Part shown: positions 1 to 6,400 of the stretch, one piece after another
Numbering within the stretch: position 1 is the stretch's first letter
How the letters are laid out: the number at the start of each line of letters is the position of its first letter
Virus record (IMG/VR): IMGVR_UViG_3300023172_000251
Location: 1-20,694 of that record
Source of the DNA: a virus
Strand: one strand, 5' to 3'
DNA length: 20,694 nt
Made by a program: the position numbers and the translations under genes
Notes under the pieces: model-generated
Told to the model about the DNA's origin: nothing
What the model saw: only the letters and a program-made list of their open reading frames with translations
The model's database searches: none

Positions 1-2
1 AT

Positions 3-47
3 AATAATGGATACTTGGCCAAATCTTTACTACCTGAAAAGAGATGA
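3..47 (+). CDS. Possible 3' end of an upstream gene (partial)
   Basis: A reading frame open from the left edge ends at a TGA at 45-47, giving a short tail ending in LAKSLLPEKR. The stop overlaps an ATG at 44 in an ATGA arrangement, a common gene junction in phages. Too little is present to assign a function, and another frame is also open from the edge to 102, so this is only a plausible call. Confidence 0.3.
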   Translation, partial: NNGYLAKSLLPEKR

Positions 48-76
48 TCGGAAACCTGGAACCAGAGGAAAATGTG

Positions 77-355
77 ATGAAAGAAAAATTCCCAAGTGCT
101 GATATGCTAGGGCAACTTGCTATTGCTCTGGGTAAGATGGATTGGAGTCCTGATGATGAACTTCGCGTCAAGATTGGTGGTGTCGCTAATAGTGGCATTC
201 ACCAGACCGAAGGTGCTAACCCCAAGTGGGCAAAACCTTATGGAACAGTAAGTTATCAGAGTGATGCTTTCATTGTGATTGAGAATGTGACTCGCAACCC
301 TGTTGTCCCATCACAACCAAACCCTGAGTTAAAGCAGGCACATCCTTATGAATGA
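77..355 (+). CDS. Small phage protein of unknown function
   Basis: A 92-residue soluble protein with no transmembrane segment or catalytic motif that I recognise. It starts MKEKFPSADMLGQL and has a central stretch, ELRVKIGGVANSGIHQ, followed by a Pro-rich tail. I chose the ATG at 77 because AGAGGA lies at 64-69, seven bases upstream. The in-frame ATG at 44 would add 11 residues and overlaps the preceding stop as ATGA, so it remains possible. The stop overlaps the next gene by 8 bases, which suggests translational coupling in a small operon of three genes (77-741). I do not recognise the family; it resembles the small conserved hypothetical proteins scattered through cyanophage genomes. Confidence 0.7.
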   Translation: MKEKFPSADMLGQLAIALGKMDWSPDDELRVKIGGVANSGIHQTEGANPKWAKPYGTVSYQSDAFIVIENVTRNPVVPSQPNPELKQAHPYE

Positions 356-623
356 ATATTGGGAAGTGGTAAGTCACTGGACTGGCAAAGTCATTGCTCA
401 GTGTGGGCAAGAAAGTGACGCCAGGATGCTTTGTGAACTTAGTCCGAAGGAAAGAATTTATAGGAAAGCAACGTTTATAGTTGACCAGGTTATTGATGTT
501 ACATCAACAACTGATAAACAACTCCCTGGTCAACAGGGTCTTCCTGCTGCCAAGATTCGACTAGAAGACGCTCAGCAACAAATACAACTTAGAGGAAGCG
601 ATGCCGAAGTTTTCGTACCCTAA
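348..623 (+). CDS. Small phage protein of unknown function
   Basis: A 91-residue protein starting MNEYWEVVSHWTGKVIAQC. The first half (residues 1-50) reads like a compact alpha/beta domain concerned with a residue or property lookup (VIAQCGQESDARMLCEL), but I cannot name a family. The C-terminal half is Gln-rich and polar. Its start overlaps the end of the upstream gene by 8 bases and its end overlaps the next gene by 23 bases, so the three are probably translated from one mRNA. No motif supports an enzymatic role. Confidence 0.7.
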   Translation: MNEYWEVVSHWTGKVIAQCGQESDARMLCELSPKERIYRKATFIVDQVIDVTSTTDKQLPGQQGLPAAKIRLEDAQQQIQLRGSDAEVFVP

Positions 624-741
624 TGACCCTAAGGATGCTAAATGTCCTTATTGTGGAGAAGCAGGAAAACCCTGCTCCCACGTCAATAGTTTAGCAAGAG
701 CATATGCAAGAAGTGCTTGTAAGAAGAAGCACGGGGAATAA
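601..741 (+). CDS. 46-residue protein with a CPYCG zinc-ribbon-like motif
   Basis: A short ORF starting ATG-CCG-AAG and ending TAA at 739-741. It is preceded by AGAGG at 591-595, a good Shine-Dalgarno at normal spacing, and overlaps the 3' end of the upstream gene. The product contains CPYCGEAGKPC (residues 15-25) and a Lys/Arg-rich tail. One CxxC pair plus a third Cys and a His (C25, H28) could bind one zinc ion, as in small phage zinc-ribbon proteins that touch nucleic acid or RNA polymerase; this is inference. The ribosome-binding site and overlap make it likely to be a real gene despite its length. Confidence 0.6.
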   Translation: MPKFSYPNDPKDAKCPYCGEAGKPCSHVNSLARAYARSACKKKHGE

Positions 742-744
742 ATA
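737..744 (+). promoter_or_regulatory. Late-promoter-like box AATAAATA
   Basis: The box matches the T4-type late consensus TATAAATA at 7 of 8 positions and straddles the stop codon of the 46-residue gene. If used, transcription would begin near 750, just ahead of the HNH gene. AT-rich sequence makes chance matches common, so confidence is low. Confidence 0.3.
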
Positions 745-764
745 ATTGCAGGACGCAATTTTTT
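744..764 (+). promoter_or_regulatory. Hairpin with T-run just before the HNH start codon
   Basis: AATTGC (744-749) pairs with GCAATT (755-760), giving a 6-bp stem with loop AGGAC, followed by more T bases up to the ATG at 765 (six T in 759-764). It can be read in two ways: a weak intrinsic terminator after the upstream operon, or a structure that holds the only Shine-Dalgarno-like AGGA in its loop and so controls translation of the endonuclease. Confidence 0.45.
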
Positions 765-1136
765 ATGCCTCTCTACAATACTCCCGAAGCCTATGTCTTT
801 AATCTCCACACAACAAACTCAGCGGAAGCGAAAAGGTTATGGAGGGCAAAGATAAAGGAAGAATGGGATTTAGAGTGTGCCTATTGTGGGTCTGATGAAA
901 ACCTCACAATAGACCATGTTGTTCCACGTTCAAAGGGAGGCACTGATTTCACTAAGAACTGTGTATGTGCTTGCCACGATTGTAACCAGAACAAAGGTCA
1001 TACTCCTTGGGAAGATTGGTACTTCTCCCAGGAGTTTTTTAGTATGCAGAGATATGAAAAAATTAAAGATTGGATGAAACCAGAACTTCCCACAAATCTT
1101 TATCGTTACGGAAAGAGAAGAAACAACGTCTTATAA
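765..1136 (+). CDS. HNH endonuclease
   Basis: A 123-residue protein with a full HNH nuclease core: a CxxC pair at C38/C41, the TIDHVVPRSKGG segment with the metal/catalytic pair D50-H51, N65, and a second CxxC at C70/C73 followed by NQNK. These residues form the beta-beta-alpha-metal site that cuts DNA. A zinc ion held by the four cysteines normally stabilises the fold. Stand-alone HNH genes of this size in T4-like phages are usually homing endonucleases that spread into phages lacking the insertion, although some act in packaging. Its position between unrelated genes, far from a terminase, favours a free-standing homing enzyme. Its 3' end overlaps a perfect late promoter (1132-1139). Confidence 0.88.
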   Translation: MPLYNTPEAYVFNLHTTNSAEAKRLWRAKIKEEWDLECAYCGSDENLTIDHVVPRSKGGTDFTKNCVCACHDCNQNKGHTPWEDWYFSQEFFSMQRYEKIKDWMKPELPTNLYRYGKRRNNVL

Positions 1137-1139
1137 ATA
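1132..1139 (+). promoter_or_regulatory. T4-type late promoter TATAAATA
   Basis: An exact match to the late consensus recognised in T4-like phages by the phage sigma factor (gp55). It overlaps the HNH stop codon and lies 54 bases before the first structural gene at 1193, so it probably drives the 1193-8449 structural block. Confidence 0.62.
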
Positions 1140-1148
1140 AATCAAAAG

Positions 1149-1164
1149 GACAGTATATACTGTC
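1149..1164. repeat. Perfect 16-bp palindrome in the late leader
   Basis: GACAGTATATACTGTC is its own reverse complement. It lies just downstream of the late promoter, near the predicted 5' end of the transcript, where the RNA could form a 6-bp stem with loop AUAU. No T-run follows, so it is not a terminator. It may protect the 5' end of the message or be a protein-binding site. Confidence 0.55.
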
Positions 1165-1192
1165 TAATCTGGTAAATACCGAATAAGAATAA

Positions 1193-3046
1193 ATGGCAAC
1201 TCCGATTAGGATTAAACGGTCTGCCGTACCTGGTAAACAGCCTACCGTAGATCAAATACAATTAGGAGAAGTAGCTCTTAATACATATGATGCAGAGCTT
1301 TATACTAAACGTGTAAGGACGGGAATTGGAACAGATATTGTCAGACTTGGTGCTGGCGCAACAGTAACAAATGTTTTATATGTCACAAAAGACGGAAGCG
1401 ACACAAACACAGGAAAAAAACTTGGAGATGCAAAGGCAACAATCGAAGGAGCAATCGCAGCATCTTCAACAGGAACAGTTATTAGAGTTAGTGCTGGGAC
1501 TTATATAGAGAATAATCCCGTAGTTATTCCAGAACAGGTTTCTATTGTTGGTGATAGTTTAAGAGAAGTATCGATACAACCTCAAAATAGCAATCAAGAT
1601 CTTTTCCATGTTGCAAATGGAAATTATATTGCAGAGATGTCTTTCACAGGATCGATTGATTCTGGAAAGGCAATTTTTGCTTTTAATCCTAACCAAGTAG
1701 GATATTTTGATCAGTCTCCTTATATTCAGAACTGCACCAATTTTATTCCAAATAGCATTGGACTTAAGATTGACGGATCAAAGGCAATTGGTCCAACAAA
1801 ATCAATGGTCTTGGATTCTTATACCCAGTATAATCAGGGTGGCATTGGAGCATCAATCACAAACGAAGGTTATGCTCAGTTAGTATCAATGTTCACTATC
1901 TGTAATGATACTGCAATTATATGTGAGAGTGGTGCTGCTTGTGATTTAACAAACTCCAACTCATCTTTCGGTAATTTTGGATTGATTGCCGATGGTGTAG
2001 GACCAAAAAAATATACTGGAATTGTTACGACAGCAAAACCAGCAAACTCTTTTGTTTATGACCTTGATATAAGCACTCCAACATTAAATGTTACTGCCGC
2101 AACTTATGATAATGTAACTGGTCTTACCACCATTACCGTTGATGCGAATCATAACCTTAATGTTGGTATGGGAGTTACGATTGCGGGACTTGGATTTACC
2201 TGTCCATCTGGTCCTGGAACTGTAACGTTCCCATCTGGAAACTATGGATATATTTTTGAGGTTGTTGATACTCCATCGGCAACTTCTTTCTCTGCTTATG
2301 TTGGAGTATCAACTCTCCAACATACTTATGATTCTGGTGGAACCGTAAGTATCAATGCGGTCAGACCTTTTGATGGACAGGCAATTTATCTTGATTCTCT
2401 TTACTATACAGTTGATAGTATTACAATTGGTTCTGGTGGAACTGGTTATACTGGAAATGCTACTGTTACGATCGGAGATCCTTCTGAAGAATGGGGTATT
2501 CCAGCCACTGCTGTTGCTGAAGTAACAAATGGAACTGTCACTAATATTGAGATGGTTTCTAATGGTCGTGGATACACCACCACACCAACAGTTACCTTCA
2601 GTACTCCAAATGTTGGACTGAATACAGCAACTGGAACGGCAAACATCCTACCAACTTATTATATTGTTGATAGTTCTACTCCAGTTGTATCTGGAATAAC
2701 AACTGTCACACTAACGGAAAATGTTCCTTATGCAGTTGGTGTTGGAAGCACTGTTCCATTCTTTAAGCAAAGTAGAGTTCTTGCATCTGGTCACTCTTTT
2801 GAGTATATCGGATCTGGTGTGACGATTAGTTCTGCACTTCCACAGAATGGTGGTGTTCCAATTCAGGCAAATGAAACTGTATCTCGTAATGGTGGATTGG
2901 TGGTTTATACCAGCACCGATCAAACTGGTAATTTTAGAATTGGTGATGGAGTACAAATTAATCAACAAACGGGAACGATTAGTGGAAGATTCTATTCCAA
3001 GAGTTTGTTCTCCACAATGACGCCATTTATTCTTGCACTTAGTTAA
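1193..3046 (+). CDS. Virion fibre/tail protein with predicted beta-helix
   Basis: A 617-residue structural protein. Residues 1-55 (MATPIRIKRSAVPGKQP..., then QLGEVALNTYDAELYTK) resemble the N-terminal attachment domain of phage tropism and tail-fibre proteins (Mtd-N type). Residues about 65-270 read as a pectate-lyase-like right-handed beta-helix (LYVTKDGSDTNTG, GTVIRVSAGTYIEN, VSIVGDS), a fold that in phages often binds or cuts surface polysaccharide; no catalytic residues can be assigned by eye. Residues about 400-500 hold Gly/Thr-rich repeats such as GSGGTGYTG and SNGRGYTTTPTVTF. It sits behind a late promoter and ahead of two further virion genes with short gaps, consistent with late expression. 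It most likely forms part of a tail fibre or spike. Confidence 0.75.
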   Translation: MATPIRIKRSAVPGKQPTVDQIQLGEVALNTYDAELYTKRVRTGIGTDIVRLGAGATVTNVLYVTKDGSDTNTGKKLGDAKATIEGAIAASSTGTVIRVSAGTYIENNPVVIPEQVSIVGDSLREVSIQPQNSNQDLFHVANGNYIAEMSFTGSIDSGKAIFAFNPNQVGYFDQSPYIQNCTNFIPNSIGLKIDGSKAIGPTKSMVLDSYTQYNQGGIGASITNEGYAQLVSMFTICNDTAIICESGAACDLTNSNSSFGNFGLIADGVGPKKYTGIVTTAKPANSFVYDLDISTPTLNVTAATYDNVTGLTTITVDANHNLNVGMGVTIAGLGFTCPSGPGTVTFPSGNYGYIFEVVDTPSATSFSAYVGVSTLQHTYDSGGTVSINAVRPFDGQAIYLDSLYYTVDSITIGSGGTGYTGNATVTIGDPSEEWGIPATAVAEVTNGTVTNIEMVSNGRGYTTTPTVTFSTPNVGLNTATGTANILPTYYIVDSSTPVVSGITTVTLTENVPYAVGVGSTVPFFKQSRVLASGHSFEYIGSGVTISSALPQNGGVPIQANETVSRNGGLVVYTSTDQTGNFRIGDGVQINQQTGTISGRFYSKSLFSTMTPFILALS

Positions 3047-3064
3047 TAGGAGGGACACAAACTA

Positions 3065-3406
3065 ATGGCACTCGCACTTAATGTCTTTAAGACAATTACA
3101 CATCAGGCAACAACTGGTAATGTTGGAATATACACTGCTCCCGTAGGATACAGTGGTGTTGTTCTTCTTGCACAGGCAACAAATATTGATTCTACTTCTC
3201 ATACCATATCTTTCTCACACGAAAGAACGACTGCTGGTGTTGCCGTAACCACTGAAATTTTAAAGGACTTTGTTATTCCTGCAAATGACAGTGCAAACCT
3301 TCTTGCTGGAAAGTTGGTTGTTGAGCAGAATGATGTTCTCATCTTCTCTTCTGATACCAGCACTGGTATTAAATTCATCGGAAGTATCTTAGAAACACTC
3401 AACTAA
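3065..3406 (+). CDS. Small virion structural protein
   Basis: A 113-residue protein preceded by a strong GGAGGG site at 3050-3055. The sequence alternates polar and hydrophobic residues (VGIYTAPVGYSGVVLLAQATNID, HTISFSHERTT, LVVEQNDVLIFSSD), as expected for an all-beta jelly-roll or immunoglobulin-like subunit. Its plan (N-terminal strand, IYxAP, central SNID-type strand, FVIPANDS, LVVEQND, C-terminal strand) resembles the two 124-125-residue proteins encoded at 8795 and 17759, though identity is low. Small proteins of this plan occur between fibre genes in cyanophages, and it is probably a fibre connector or collar-type subunit. This role is inferred from context. Confidence 0.65.
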   Translation: MALALNVFKTITHQATTGNVGIYTAPVGYSGVVLLAQATNIDSTSHTISFSHERTTAGVAVTTEILKDFVIPANDSANLLAGKLVVEQNDVLIFSSDTSTGIKFIGSILETLN

Positions 3407-3415
3407 TATCTAAAA

Positions 3416-6400
3416 ATGGAACAGTTTCTCAGCGCCAAGTATTTAAGTGGTAGAAATGCCAATCAAAAGATTGGTATTGTCGATAGTACCGAAAATCAAA
3501 AGGTATTGGAGGTCATCGGCAACGTTGGTATCGGCACCACAGTTTTTGAGCCAACGGAAAAACTAGATGTTCGTGGTTCCGTAAGTGTTGCGGATACTAT
3601 CACTGCAACAACAGTCAATGCTACCACGGTAGTTGTTACTGGCACTGGGAATACTTTTGCAGATTTAACTGTTACTGGAACTTCTTCTTTTGTAGGTGTC
3701 TCTACTTTTAGCGATAAAGTTATATTTGACAGTACTAACTCCATCCAAATTCCAGTTGGTAATACTTCAGAAAGAGATGCTGTAGGAGTTGCCGTAACTG
3801 GACAGATAAGGTATAATACAGAACTTTCTTCATTTGAAGGTTATGGTCCTGGTGGAGAGTGGGGATCACTTGGTGGTGTTAAAGATGTAAATCAGGATAC
3901 TTACATCATTCCAGAACTTTCTGCTGGGTCTAATGAAGATACATTATATTATTATACTGGTGGGAACCTTTCCGGAACTATTTCATCAACAACTGGAGCA
4001 GTCTTTAATGTTGATGTTGGTATTGGTTCAACACAACCAACAGCAACTCTTGATGTCAGCGGAACCGCCAATGTTAGTGGACTTTCTACTTTTGGATCAA
4101 ATGTAGATATTAATGCTTCGGTAGATATTTCTTCTAACTTAACTGTTGATGGATTAAGTGACCTTGATGAACTTAATGTAGCAGGTATTTCTACTTTTGG
4201 TTCTGATGTAGATATTAATGCTTCGGTAGATATTTCTGATACTTTAAATGTAACTGGAGTATCGACATTTATTGGTGGAATTACTGGAACAATCTCCACT
4301 GCCACACAACTAGAAACCGCAAGAGACTTCTCAATTACTGGAAGTTTTGTAACTGCTTCTGCTGTTTCTTTTGATGGTACTGGAAACGTAGCACTTGCCG
4401 CAACAATTACACCAGATTCTATCGGTCTTGGAACCTATACGACTGGTAGTTATGTAAAAAATATTAGTGGTACAATAAATCAAATTACAGTAACTGGTGG
4501 GACTGGAGAAGGATCGACACCAGTTATTTCTATTCCCAGTAGTCCAATACTACCTGGAAATGTAACTGTTGCTAATGATCTGCAAGTTAATAATAACTTA
4601 AATGTAACTGGAAATATTACGATTGGTGGAACTACTGCAATTATCTATGCCCAAGAATTTATTGTAAACGATAAAGAAATCGTTCTTGGATTTACAACTG
4701 ATAGTTTTGGTAATGAAGTTTCTAATGATACTACTGCAGATGGTGGTGGTATTTCTATTGCTTCAACAGAAGGCAATCCACTAATAGATTTTACTATTGC
4801 TGGAGTTCATACACATCCAAATACTTATAAGGATATTATTTGGGTTAAGACAGGTACTTTAGGTGCTGGGACGACTGATGCTTGGCACTTTAATTATGGT
4901 GTTGGTATTGGTTCTACTCAAGTTCCTAACGGTGCAAGACTTGCGGCTGGTAATGTTCAGATAACTGAAAATGATATTTCGGTTGTAAGAAATATTAATG
5001 CTTCTGGTGTTGCGACATTACCAACAATTGATGCTACAAATGCTACAATTGATAATTTAACATTTACCAGTGGAACAGCAATTACATCTGTTGATACTGA
5101 TTTGAGTTCTGTATCAACATCTGATGATACTCTTGCTTCTGCTAAAGCAATTAAGGATTATGTTGATGGTGAAGTTTCTACAATCAATACCACTATCGGT
5201 AATATTGATTTAGACTTTGGTGGTGACACTGGAACGGGTGCCATTGACCTTGACAGCGAAACATTTACTATTGCTGGAACATCAAACGAAATTGTAACTG
5301 TAGGTTCTGGCAATACTGTTACCATTGGGTTACCTGATGATGTAACAATAGCAACGTCATTGACCGTAGGATCAGGAACGACAATTACTAATGATGGTAT
5401 TGTTGCTGGTATCGTTACTGCATCTTTAACTGGTACTGCAACCACTGCGACCAATCTTTCTGGTGGAGATTCTGGAGATATCCCATATCAATCTTCTAAT
5501 GGTATAACTACATTTGTTGATGCGACAGGAGCAACAGATGGACAAATTCTTCTTTGGAATGGTTCTGCTCCAGTATGGGATAATGTTCTTGCTGCTACTG
5601 GAATATTTGTTGGTATAACGGTTGAAGATGAAGGCGTAACAGTAGGAACTGCGACTAGTATTGCAACACTTAACTTTGTAGGATCTAATATTGTAGCAAC
5701 AGCAACAACTGGTGCTGATGGTATTTCTACAATTACCTTATCAGACACCCCAACTTTTGATACAATTAATGTTACTGGTCTTTCTACTTTTGGGGCAAAC
5801 GTAGATATCAATGCTGCTGTTGATATAAGTAATAACTTAGTTGTAGATGGATTAAGTGACTTAGATGAACTTAATGTTGCTGGTATTGCAACCTTTGGAT
5901 CAGATGTAGATATCAATGCTGCTGTTGATATTTCTCAAGAGCTTAATGTTACTGGAGTATCAACATTCGGTGATAAAGTTATATTTGATAGTACAAACTC
6001 TATTCAAATTCCTGTTGGTAATACGTCAGAAAGAGATGCTGTAGGTGTAGCAGTTACTGGACAGATAAGATATAATACTGAATTATCGTCCTTTGAAGGT
6101 TATGGTCCCGGTGGAGAGTGGGGATCACTTGGTGGTGTTAAAGACGTAGACCAAGATACGTATATTATCCCAGAAACTAGTGCTGGATCTGATGAAGATA
6201 CATTATCATTCTACACTGGTGGGAATCTTTCCGGAACTATTTCATCAACAACTGGAGCAGTCTTTAATGTTGATGTTGGTATTGGTTCAACACAACCAAC
6301 AGCAACTCTTGATCTTGATGGAACATTTAATGTTACTGGTATTTCAACCTTTGGATCAGACCTTGATATTAATGCTGCTGTTGATATTTCTTCTAACTTA

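Noticed and set aside
7-102. ORF from ATG at 7 (31 codons) in a second frame open at the left edge
   Set aside because: It overlaps the better-supported gene starting at 77 and has an unremarkable, highly charged product; the competing frame ending at 47 gives a neater ATGA junction.
2446-3058. Minus-strand ORFs opposite the 617-residue structural gene
   Set aside because: Shadow frames with no start signals and no recognisable protein features.
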